A stretch of 64,000 bases of DNA from Lethocerus indicus (Eukaryota > Arthropoda > Insecta > Hemiptera > Belostomatidae): NCBI GenBank assembly GCA_019843655.1, contig JACDQD010000002.1:10366393-10430392 (forward strand). The letters run 5' to 3'. Position 1 is the first letter of the stretch. Every line of letters starts with the position of its first letter. A model generated the notes under the pieces. It did not search any database. It saw only the letters and a list, made by a program, of their open reading frames with translations, and was not told the origin of the DNA. This document shows, piece by piece, positions 54,248-64,000 of the stretch. The translations under genes and the position numbers were made by a program.

Positions 54248-54903
54248 CCAGCACCGGGACTAATTTAATAGAAGTTGAAGAGTCACTCGAGTCCGAATCC
54301 AGTCGATATTAATGATTACTCGGGGCATGCCCTTAAATACAATACTGCCTACGACGTCATCGTAATCGGATGACAAGATATCTTACCACTTAACTATCTC
54401 TTTTTTGCTCTCCTGTCGTGTTTTAATACAGTTTTTTTTTTCAATTATCCCGCCGCGTAAATTCTTCCTCTTTCCCCCGGTGGATCTCGGGTTCCGGTAT
54501 GTTCCAAATACTTTGCGACTCGGCGTTCGTGAAATTCATCTACACAGACCCGTCGTTAATCTGTACGACCGGAATAGCAAATAAAATAAATCTCGATGTG
54601 TCACTGGCACGAAATGGGCGAGCAGACCGTTCCGTGGCTACCGCTCGGTTCCTGGTACTTTTATCGATCTCGTTCCCACCGAAAGGGGAAAACTAAAATA
54701 ATGTCTCAGTACACCGAGGGGAGTACGCGAAGAACGAAAGACAGACTTCCTTATCTAATTCGTTTTATCTAAATAATAATAAACAATAAACAAAAGGAAG
54801 AGCTCTATTCAATTTTGACGTCTTTTGTGAAGATCTAGAATCGACGTTTGGGTACAATCTACGAGGCAGTTGCCGGTCTAGTCTGTGTAGATAAACCGTC
54901 GTT
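54248..54903. promoter_or_regulatory. Divergent promoter region PLA2G15 / HSBP1
   Basis: 656 bases between start codons, less AT-rich than the surrounding introns. No heat-shock element array or TATA box is evident. A frame at 54499-54696 lacks any family match. Confidence 0.5.
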
Positions 54904-55984
54904 ATGGCGGATATGAAACAAGATGTTAAGCCCGAAGATCAACAGAATTTTTCCGTAGGTACCACTAGTGATCCTAAAAATTTACAAGAACTCACGCAAT
55001 ATGTAAGTAAATACGTCTTTACATTTTATTATATCCCTGCTATAATTTTAATTTGTTTAAACGCTTTATGATAACCTACCCCGTTTAGGGTGTGTCTATT
55101 TGAATTGTATATGAGCGAATATTTATCCTTTTTAGCTATCGGTTTCTTGTCTATCGACCGATTCGAATTTGTGTTTATTCTCGTGGTTTTTCCTCTGTAT
55201 TCATCCGTATTGGATTTATTAGTTATTCTTTTCTCGTGTTTCCAGATTCAGACGCTGTTGCAGCAGACCCAAGACAAGTTCCAGACTATGTCGGATCAAA
55301 TAATCACGAGAAATATCCTTTCATACTAAAGCAAATTTCATAGTGATGAATCCATTTAATATCATTGTACCGATTGTTATTCTTCAGTCTCAGTTGGCTT
55401 TCCAATAGTTGAATCAAACCTGATATAGTCATGTGTGTGATATTGAGCTAGTGCATGGCAATTGCTATTCAGGTGGGACTCCTATTTATCTCTACTAAGC
55501 GAAATGGGCATCCACTTTGTATAGTTACAATTACAATACAAAAACTTTTGTAAGTTACTAATACAATTGGTGTTATATTAGTGGTTACCATGTAGCAATT
55601 AAAATAATTTCCAGAAATATTAGAGTAAATAATTTTAGATTATGGTATGTAAATTGGAGAGATACCTAAAAATAATTCATATTAAAGGTGCAGAATTTCT
55701 TAAACATAGTACAGTTTATATTCAGTTAAAAAGTAAGAATAAGCTAGGCTCTGTTGAAGGTCTTATATGAAGCAAAGATTAGCAGTGGATACTATTTTCA
55801 CAAATATGAAAGTATTATATGTTGCATCCATATTCTAATTGAATTTATTTTATTGAATCCCAATATTATTTATGATTTTCTTTAACAAACTTCACTTGAT
55901 GAAATGGGTAACAGGATAGATGATTTGGAGAAGAACATTTCAGATTTGATGCAACAAGCAGGCGTCGAAGGTCCAGACAAATGA
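54904..55984 (+). CDS. HSBP1: Heat shock factor-binding protein 1 (HSBP1), 3 exons
   Basis: Small coiled-coil protein that binds the trimerisation domain of HSF1 and dampens the heat-shock response; it also acts in WASH complex assembly. Exons: 54904-55002, 55246-55312 and 55896-55984, giving 84 aa (human 76). Family words are [37 protein letters not shown], and the heptad pattern between them. The first intron has normal GT-AG borders. The second cannot be spliced in frame by GT-AG rules. It fits AT-AC borders exactly and restores the conserved [18 protein letters not shown]. Without this intron the frame would stop after five extra codons. The N-terminus is longer and more acidic than in vertebrates. 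Confidence 0.95.
55313..55895 (+). other. AT-AC U12-type (minor spliceosome) intron in HSBP1
   Basis: The donor reads ATATCCTTT (55313-55321), identical to the U12 AT-AC consensus. The branch-site candidate TTCTTTAAC (55878-55886) matches TTCCTTAAC in 8 of 9 positions. The branch A lies about 10 bases from the acceptor, which ends TTCAC. There is no polypyrimidine tract at the 3' end. Splicing joins A to TT to make the conserved Ile codon. Confidence 0.92.
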
Positions 55985-57446
55985 ATTTTTTGAATATTGA
56001 AAGCAGCATAAGTTGGAGATATATTATTTATAATAGTTCTGCCAAGTAATTAAAATTTTACAAATAATGATTTGTTTCTGATATATTGAATTTCATTATT
56101 GTTCTGTTCATTCTTTATGTGCTATAACTTGTAAGTTCACTTAAAATTGTTCAATAATTTTTGCATGCACACGTGTAACTGTATATTTTATAATTTAATA
56201 TATACTTTTTAACACAACTAATTAAGCACATTCCTATTGTTTGGGGACCCACAAAGGGAGGGGAGGTTTGGAATATGATCTCTCTTCCAATATAATTTCT
56301 CCACTTCCTTATTTGTGCCTTAGTAGGCTAGTTCCAGCTTCCAACAGGATGCTTAATCAGCAGCAAATATACATAACCTATTAAAACTTATTAACCTATT
56401 TTGTATCAGCCTCACTACTTAATTGATGATGGTAAAAAGTGAATGGAGATAGGGTGTTGCATGAGTTATGATATACCAATTTAATTACAAAATGTCAAAT
56501 CTCTGGAAAACCAACTTTTCTGTTGTTTCCTATTAATAATATAGATGTTTTGTCACTCACTGAGTACATGTGTTCTTGTGAAAAAGGAAATGAAATCTGA
56601 TTTATATTTATTTAAGCTGCAAATAACAGTTTCAATTGCCTTCATGTGTCCATTTGAAGAATTCCATTGTTCTTGATAAAAATCACTGATTAAACCCCAA
56701 TCACGTTATTTAAATTAGATAAGAACCTGGTGACGAAAACGTGGGCTTCTAAAGTAAGGTTATCAGAATAATTAAGCGAGAAATACTAAAATATGCTTAT
56801 AAGTGATAGATTAAAAACAGGTCAATCATACTTCATTTCCATTAATCCATAGTCCATTGCTGCCTGCAATTCGGTTTTAAAATTGTTTATTTCATTTACA
56901 TATTGAAAAGAAGATGGAGACAGAATAGGTTAAAATCGTAATAATGAAAGTAAAATAAATTGTAAGACATTAAACATTTAAATCATACCAGAATTAGTTT
57001 TTTTTTTAATAATAGATGTCCATATATTTTGTTTTCATAGGAAAGAACTGATTTACAATTTAAAAAATTTAAATTCACAAATGCAAACCAAAACAAATAA
57101 GACAATTTCATTATTAATTATACCTCAGCATTTATTTTAATAAGCAATAATTTAATTTCTTTGACTAGATTTATTTTGTTAGTCCTGCTATCACAAATGT
57201 AATATTCCAACAAGAAACTTAACATTTTTGTAAATTAATTGACAAAATTTGTCAATAATCAGTAAAGAATCAAAACACTAGATTATCACAAAGTATGTTA
57301 TAAATTTACAGAGTTTGCACTGTTATCAAAGAAAGAATGTAAAGCAATTATTGAAAAATTCATACATTGTCTGAAAATATTTGCTTATGTTGTTTCTTTT
57401 ATCCTTCATACAATTGTACTGACAATGATAATCACTACAGTGGCAA
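55985..57446. other. Convergent spacer HSBP1 / FAM92
   Basis: AT-rich 3' flanking DNA of both genes. I see no coding sequence, repeat array or RNA gene. Confidence 0.55.
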
Positions 57447-59941
57447 TCATGAATCTATGGTTAAGATGTTGCTATCTTCATCTGTATTAACTTGTTCTTT
57501 TCTTAATGAGTCTTCTCTTAACAAGCCATCCTGAAATATCAACTGTATTTAAACAATACCAACATTCTGATATAGATCTTACTGCTTACAAAGAATAAAG
57601 TTATATTTGGGGAAATATGCCTTGCATTTTGCAGAACTTACAACTGAAGAATTTTTTAGAGAACAACTTGTGTGATCTAACTGAGCCAAATTAGGTTCAG
57701 AACTTCTGGTTAGTACTTTGCCCAATCTTAACCCACTTGACTTCCTCACTGTTTCCAACCTTGCTACCATTTCTGGGACTTTCAGAACATCACGAAACCC
57801 CTGAAGAAAAAGGTAGAAATGATTCTTAAACCAATCACAAGACAAGGTAAAAATACTTATTTTTAAGTCCTGTAAGTAGTGCAGCTTTGTTCTTCCTCTT
57901 ATTACCTTATCATAGACATATAACTTTTCTTACCTTCTATTTTTCTGAACTGAGGTAATTTGTTGAAGTATGGAATGCAATAATAAAAAGATATGTTCGG
58001 AAAAAAATCAAAGAAAATGTGATACTTTGAACAAAAAACATTTTGGCCAAAATCTAGATGCTATATGCATACTTAAAGTCTTATTCTGTACGGAAAACAA
58101 ATTGTGTGGACCGGTAAGAAAATGTAGGCTAAAACAACTTCATGCAATTCATAAACTGGGTAGTTTATTCAGTTTACTCAAAATATTTTGATTACTAATG
58201 TAAATAAATTTCCATGTAGACGTTTCCCCCAGTACAAGTGTACAGTGGGCAACAATGAACAAGAAGTAAGCACGTCCACAATATTTTTACACTAAAGGCT
58301 ATTTAACAATGATGGATTTAAAAGGAAACAAAATTTAAAAGCAATGAAATGCATATATAAAAACCATATTTGAGATACATGAAAGTTTTTCTTTTTAAAT
58401 ACCTAGATTGATTATTTCATTAAAATATTTGATTAAATTACAAGTAAAACAAATTAAGCTAATTATCAGTATGATTTAACAAATACTACCTCCAATTAAA
58501 TGTTTTAAACATGAGCTTTAAAAATATTTATATTACCTGCAAGTCATCATTTTCATTTATTTTTTCAATACAGTTAAAAGCATCTGTGAAAAAATTGACT
58601 GCCCTAGCATGGAATGCCAATTCTGCAATTGCAAACTGTTTGAAAATAAGTTTTATATCCTGTAGTTTTTTATTTTCAAATATGTCTATGTGCTCTTCCA
58701 ATGCTTTCTGCATACGTGATACTTCTGCAGTTGCTTTCACCAATTCAGTTTCAGCTTTGTTCTAATATTATGATAAGGTATTAATATAAAAAATAATTCA
58801 GATTTGACATTCATCACAAATGCAACCAACATGAGAGAGAACTAGAGCAAAGAGATGATATACAAACAGAATACATTTACTCTTTTTACCTAATTATTAT
58901 ACAACTTATAACTAATTATCATTCATTAAATAATAATTTAAATATGTAACAAGGATACAATCTCTTGTATATTTTGAGGTGTTCTTTCACGAACTTTATT
59001 CAAATGACGGTGCCTGTTCTGCTCTCTATCTTTAGCACTACAAATACTTTTCACTTCTGCTTTTGCATTGCGACAGATTGCCTCATACTGATAAAATTCC
59101 TTCACTACATTCGTTTCCAAATTTCTTATTTGGGCCTCCCTGAAAATTCAGTTTATTAACAAATAATAATAAAAAATAATTAAAATATATTTAGTCAGGT
59201 TAGATTGAACACCTGTAATCACCCACAGTTGCGAGGATTTTTGCAAACTCTTGAAGACAAGATTTTACCGATTTATTAATAGTCTCACTGTTTGAATAGT
59301 TATAAATAGACACTGCAACTTCATCACTTTTGTCTCGTAATCTGAAAAGAATTTAAATATCAGATCATGTCTATAACTGGCATTATAAATAAATACATAC
59401 ATTTAAAAAAATCACTTTGCTAATTTCTGTGTGTATCCTCCAAAAGTTTGGCATAAGTTCGATAAGTTTTCTTCAGTTGAAGAAATGCGCTCCTGGACAA
59501 ATCTGACTTGCCGTTCACTGCAACAAATTCACAGATACCAACAAAATAACAGTATAAACACAAGAATATAAAGGTCTAAGAACTGAAAATTAAATTCGGA
59601 TAAAAGGACTTATTAATTAACAATAGGATGCCTACATCTCAAGGGTACTGTGAAATTTCAGTTCTCCATGATCTCTCTTTTTCATGTCAGTAATCATTTA
59701 GAGCCCTATGATTGATAATAATTCGTTTAAGTTAATTTTAATAATCATTTTTGGACCCGAATCATTAGATTTTCTTAGAAGGGAACATCAATTACACACA
59801 CTAATTAAATTAATACAAATGTTATTTTGAATTTTAACAGGCTCCTTTGCAGCATTGTTTAATGTGCAAAACATTTAAGAAAATAAGCAACAGTACTTAC
59901 CAAGAAGCATTTTCTTGTCTGGTGAGCCTGACAATGTTCAT
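57447..59941 (-). CDS. Fam92: FAM92/CIBAR BAR-domain protein, 7 exons
   Basis: BAR-domain protein that binds Chibby at the transition zone or basal body of cilia and shapes membranes. Exons in coding order: 59941-59901, 59517-59416, 59341-59213, 59139-58959, 58761-58537, 57800-57642 and 57530-57447. The product is 306 aa (human CIBAR1 289). Family resemblance: CQTFGGYTQKLAKLRDKSDE, ATVGDYREAQIRNLETNVV, KAETELVKATAEVSR, and FENKKLQDIKLIFKQF followed by AELAFHARAVNFFTDA. These are the long amphipathic helices of a BAR fold. The last junction is chosen because TCAGTT|GTAAGT to TTTCAG|GAT keeps frame and gives an acidic tail (DGLLREDSLRKEQVNTDED) as in homologues. Reading through instead ends at 57579. 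Intron 4 looks U12-type. It is head to head with BCDIN3D. Confidence 0.9.
58762..58958 (-). other. Likely U12-type GT-AG intron in FAM92
   Basis: The donor GTATCCTTG (58958 downward) matches the U12 GT-AG consensus GTATCCTTT in 8 of 9 positions. A branch-like TACCTTATC (58780-58772) lies about 12 bases from the acceptor, matching TTCCTTAAC in 7 of 9. The 3' end (ATAATATTAG) has no polypyrimidine tract. The intron is phase 0 and 197 bases long. Confidence 0.7.
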
Positions 59942-60049
59942 TTCAAATACTGTGTTCTCAGAGCTTAATCGCGGGAGGTTATAAACAAGTGGTTGCTAGT
60001 GGCCTAGGACCCTGGTTACTGTTGTCAATTGAACCTGACGATATCGGAC
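59942..60049. promoter_or_regulatory. Short divergent promoter FAM92 / BCDIN3D
   Basis: 108 bases between start codons. It is moderately GC-rich with no obvious TATA box, the usual form of a shared housekeeping promoter. Confidence 0.6.
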
Positions 60050-61348
60050 ATGGATAAGTTCGAACCCGGAGCTGCCAAGCTGGGTAATTTCATCACTTAT
60101 TACAGTTTCAACCCCCCCGAAGAGAGGATAAAAATTCTTCCCACCGATTTCTGGAAATCTTCCCTTCCGAACGACAAGGACGAGATACTTTGTCTTGATG
60201 TTGGCTGTAACACAGGGGTATGTTTTTTATGATTATTTTTCATAATTATAAATTTACAAGTACAGTTTTATAAGGGACAAATGTGAATATTGTTATAATG
60301 TTTATATTCACTTCTTCCACCTGTCAAGAAAATATTTTATATATAATAATCTCCGTTTTCATTTTCAATTGCTGTGACAGTATGAATGTTTCGATTTTTC
60401 TTGCACTGCATAACACTGTTTAATGTCACAATTCAGACTGTGACAGTAAATTTTAACTTTACTCAAAATATATTTTGTTCTACAATACAAAGAAATCCAT
60501 TTCAGTCGGTAAACTTATTTCGCCCTATTTCTATTCCAGAAGTTTTATTAAAGTTGTATTTGTTACGGGTGGTTAATTGAACGTAATTCAGATTTAAAGA
60601 GAAGTATCTAAATTCGGTGATGTTAGCATTGAAACAATAAAATATTAACATTCATAAAAACCACAAATCTTGGTGGACAAAATAAAACATCAACATATAA
60701 CATCATCAATCTCAACCTTCATTCACCAAACATTTGCGCACAACGCTTAATAGTGCGTAAATATTCAATCTCGTAGAGAGGAAAAAAATTGTCGGTATTC
60801 TTTTTCAGGATTTGACGCGAGCGGTGTACAGTTTTATGGAGAACAAGGTGGAACAAAGGAAACTATATTTTTTGGGGATAGATATCGACCCTGTGCTCAT
60901 CGAGAGGGCAGTCGAGTCAAATGGTAACCCTTCGATTGAATTCAAGTGTTCCGATGCTTCGAAGATCGAATCGGATCCAGGAGTGGAATCCTTTTTGAAG
61001 TCTCGTGGTAGGGACAGGTTCGACGTGACGTTCTTGTTTTCGGTCACCATGTGGCTCCACTTGAACCGAGGCGATGACGGACTGAAGGAGTTCTTGGGGG
61101 CCGTCTCGAAAAAAGCGGAGGTGATCGTCGTCGAGCCTCAGCCTTGGAAGTGTTACAAGTCGGCCGCTAGGAGAATAAAGAGACTCAAACAGGAGGCGTT
61201 CCCTTTCTGGAAGAAACTCAAGATACGACAGTCCATCGAAGAGGACATTGAAAACTTTTTGTGCCAAGATTGCGGATTCTTTAAGTTTTTCGAGACCGAA
61301 CGGACGTCCTGGGGCAGGAAAATTGTTTTCTTTAGGAGGATGATGTGA
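60050..61348 (+). CDS. BCDIN3D: RNA 5'-monophosphate methyltransferase BCDIN3D, 2 exons
   Basis: SAM-dependent enzyme of the Bin3 family that methylates the 5'-monophosphate of small RNAs such as tRNA-His and some pre-miRNAs. Exons: 60050-60217 and 60809-61348, giving 235 aa, shorter than human (292) mainly at both termini. The start ATG precedes the conserved PGAAKLGNFITYYSFNPPEER. SAM motif I is LDVGCNTGDLT, which spans the exon junction. Motif II is FLGIDIDPVLIERA. Then come TFLFSVTMWLHLNRGDDGL and the Bin3 signature VVEPQPWKCYKSAARR, and TSWGRKIVFFRR at the end. The codons around 60820-61340 are GC-richer than the introns. PolyA signal AATAAA is at 61630-61635. Confidence 0.95.
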
Positions 61349-62312
61349 CGTTTAATGTAAACATTTGAAGAATTCATCTTGTTTTAGGGCCCGGTGTCTG
61401 GATCTCTCGGTGAAGGATTTTGGTTATTAACATAAGAAAGCACATTTCAAGTTATGCGTCTTGTCAATCATTTTTGGTTATAAATACTACATTGTTACTG
61501 TATAAAATATATTTTCGGCCGTTTATTGCGTGAATAATATCCCAAGCTTTGAGCGTCCTTTCAATTCTTAACAGATCCCATATGCGGTGTTCTAATCAAT
61601 TATTTTTGTACCAAATTATACTCATTTTAAATAAACTAAATATATAAATTGTAATTTTCAACAATTCAATTATTTATATTTTATATTATAGAAAATAAAC
61701 TATTTGAACAACAGCCTTACTTAGGCAGATATAGTGCACTCATGAAATAGAGGTGTCTCCCCACCACAGCAGTCAGTTTCAGGCTTATAGGCTTAGTAAA
61801 AGCCTTACTGAAAACGTATTAGCCGAGTATCACATGCAGCCAGTTTTTAAAATAGCCATACTCGCTGTCTTTATATTTCATTCTTAATTACGTTCTACAG
61901 AACAAGTGGTGATTGTGAAACCTCGCCTGTTATTTTTGATAATAAATGTTAAGTAATAGCAGGCTAATATTACTGGAGCTTGGAGTGTCAATTTTAAGGT
62001 TTAAAACGATTAAATGGCACATGTATCTAGCCGATATAAAAAAGAGTACTACTAAACTTCTATAAATGCGAAATTTACGGACCTATTATCATTCAACACA
62101 GTGATTTGAATTTAGCGTCCCTAAAGTGGGCGCAAACGAAATCAAGTCAGCTGTTGAGCATCGTTTACACTAGACCTTACGCGAAGCACTGTGAGGTTCT
62201 TTATTTGAATGTTATTTTCTTGGGTGAAACGACATGTAGTTTCGGCGTTTAGTTTATAATTTAGTAACGTAGCGACCTATCGACAGTATTTCGTGCGCTT
62301 AATTACGGTCTA
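61349..62312. other. BCDIN3D 3' flank and BAP18 upstream region
   Basis: Contains the polyA signal at 61630-61635 and then less AT-rich DNA leading into the BAP18 start. I see no further gene. Confidence 0.55.
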
Positions 62313-63671
62313 ATGAATTCGGCTAGCAAGGTATGACTCATTTTTCTACAGAAGACAAAGTATCAATGCTGGAATAGCGGTTGAATCTTAACATGCAATC
62401 TGTTGTTTTAAAGGTCGGTGAAATATTTACGGCCGCGGGGGCTGCTTTTAATAAACTAGCCGAACTTACATTACAACTACATCCTACTGCTGATTCACCA
62501 TCTGGGTAAAATTCACGTTTTTATATATTTATATTTTGCCCAATTCCATTAAATATAGATAAATGAGTACTCCACTTAAACCAATAAATTTGTACTAAAG
62601 ATATTATACTAATCTTAATACAACTGTTGATGATACAGTTGTTTTAACATAGCTTTATTCGGAAGCAGAAAAACTTAGGCCCAACATAAATTTCAAATTA
62701 AATGAATTATGCATCATTGGAAATTTTATTTGGTGTAATATAACTGTTGGACATTAAATCTTAAGTGGTTTATTTGCTTATCTGTTTCAAGATCGCTGCT
62801 TATTTTGTTTCTCATTCCCTTTGTTTAATGTCATATGCAAAATGTAATGCCTTGACTCATAACAATGTTTTTATTGACACACCTTGGATTTTGTTATATA
62901 TTTTATTTTGGGTTTCTATATGGTTATTTTTCATGTTTGAATGTTGGTTTTTATTTATCTTCAATATATTTTCCCTAAAAGATCTTCACATTATTTAATT
63001 AATTTGCAGTGAATAAATAAATTCAATTGAAACTTTTAGGCAAGATTATTTATTATTTACATAAGTACATTGCTATGATTTTATTACTTTTATTTAATTC
63101 CATGACATATTTTACTATGAGCTGTAATAAATAGCATTTCGTGATATTTCATTTATGATCGTGATATTTTTAAATATACATTAATACTGATCTCATCAGG
63201 ACTTCCATTGAGAAATGCCTTTTGTAGGTGTAAATAATGATTTATAATTGTAATATGACTGTTTGTAATAATGACTAGGGGAAAATGGACCGAGGAAGAT
63301 ATTGAAATGCTTCAGTCAGCTATAATTAAATTTAATGAAGACCTCAGTGTTGTCAGTGACCACATCAAAAGGCGGACAGTGTAAGTTTTTTCTGTAGATT
63401 AAATTTGTATATTTTCATTTACGATATTTTTGGTTGAATTTTATCAATTAAGTTCAAAGGTGTGTCAATAAACAGTAATTTCACTTTAAAAATCAGACAC
63501 TAGAACTATTTTTTTTTGTGTTTATGATATGTCTGTTGTTGTAATGGCAATACGGAATCCCTGTAACCCATTGAAACTTATGACAAATTATGTGAATTTT
63601 CTTAAATAATTATTGGATTTAACAAGAATATTTGTAAGTTTGCAATATTTATTCCCCAAAAATGTGAATTG

Positions 63672-63756
<85 letters not shown>

Positions 63757-64000
63757 TTGTAGCTTGTTGATTCTAATTTCTGTTTTCTAGATCGCAGATC
63801 AGGACAACACTTAAAAAGAAAGCTTTTGAGGATGCTGGTATACCAGTTAGGCAGTTGGTGTCTTCACAATCACAACAGGGAGGTATGATGGGGAGTTCAG
63901 CTGAAGTGACTCTAAATATGTTGAATGCTCCCGAGTCTGAAGTTGATGTTGAAGGAATGCATGAGGATGTGAAACTCGAGTTTGGCAGTTCACATGAAGA
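62313..64000 (+). CDS. BAP18: BAP18 chromatin-complex subunit, 5' part
   Basis: SANT-domain subunit of the BPTF/NURF and MLL1 chromatin complexes that reads active histone marks. Exons: 62313-62330 (only MNSASK), 62414-62505, 63279-63380 and 63791 to the window end, where the frame is still open. Conserved words are KVGEIFTAAGAAFNKLAELT, LQLHPTADSPSGGKWTEED, IEMLQSAIIKFN, RTVSQIRTTLKKKAFEDAGI and EVTLNMLN followed by DVEGMHEDVKLEF near the C-terminus. The third exon with KWTEEDIEML starts the SANT-like helix bundle. About 128 residues are visible of a protein of roughly 170 in vertebrates. The 3' end is cut by the window. Confidence 0.93.
63675..63753. repeat. (CA)n microsatellite in a BAP18 intron
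   Basis: About 39 uninterrupted CA units ending 38 bases before the acceptor of the fourth BAP18 exon. Confidence 0.97.

Noticed and set aside
58511..58765. 84-aa plus-strand frame in FAM92
   Set aside because: Antisense of the fifth FAM92 exon.
60917..61267. 116-aa minus-strand frame inside BCDIN3D exon 2
   Set aside because: Antisense shadow of a well-supported coding exon.

Overview
The window is a piece of an animal nuclear genome. It shows spliceosomal introns with GT-AG borders, long (TA)n, (TG)n, (CA)n and (GA)n microsatellites, very AT-rich introns and UTRs, and orthologues of conserved animal genes. Intron sizes of mostly 0.2-1.4 kb, gene content and a degraded Jockey-type LINE fit an insect, possibly a hemipteroid. 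The species cannot be read from the sequence.

Layout. Positions 1-22324 hold no exon I can support. This stretch is visibly less AT-rich than the rest and contains microsatellites, a G-quadruplex motif, a CpG-rich block, a LINE reverse-transcriptase remnant and many TAATTA-rich blocks that look like non-coding regulatory DNA. From 22325 onward there is a compact, mostly housekeeping gene row: mitoguardin/Miga (+, 5' part missing), an unrecognised 204-aa ORF (-), FTSJ1/Trm7 tRNA methyltransferase (-), EOGT (+, 9 exons), PIG-W (-), an unrecognised 312-aa ORF (-), TBC1D20 (+, 7 exons), a 4.9-kb gap with a foldback element, PLA2G15/LCAT-like lysosomal phospholipase (-, 7 exons), HSBP1 (+, 3 exons), FAM92/CIBAR BAR-domain protein (-, 7 exons), BCDIN3D RNA methyltransferase (+, 2 exons) and the 5' part of BAP18 (+, cut by the window end). 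I built the exon models by hand; every junction keeps the reading frame.

Organisation. Four gene pairs are head to head and probably share promoters: FTSJ1/EOGT, 312-aa ORF/TBC1D20 (41 bp between start codons), PLA2G15/HSBP1 and FAM92/BCDIN3D (108 bp). The genes do not form one pathway. Several act in the secretory system (EOGT and PIG-W in the ER, TBC1D20 at the ER-Golgi step, PLA2G15 in the lysosome), two modify small RNAs (FTSJ1, BCDIN3D), and others act at mitochondria, in the stress response, at the ciliary base or in chromatin.

Most notable observation. HSBP1 carries a near-perfect AT-AC U12-type intron, and its convergent neighbour FAM92 carries a likely GT-AG U12-type intron. I found no new defence, toxin or mobile system. 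The most open items are the two orphan ORFs, the in-frame 57-bp duplication across the stop codon of the 204-aa ORF, and the foldback element at about 49.3 kb.
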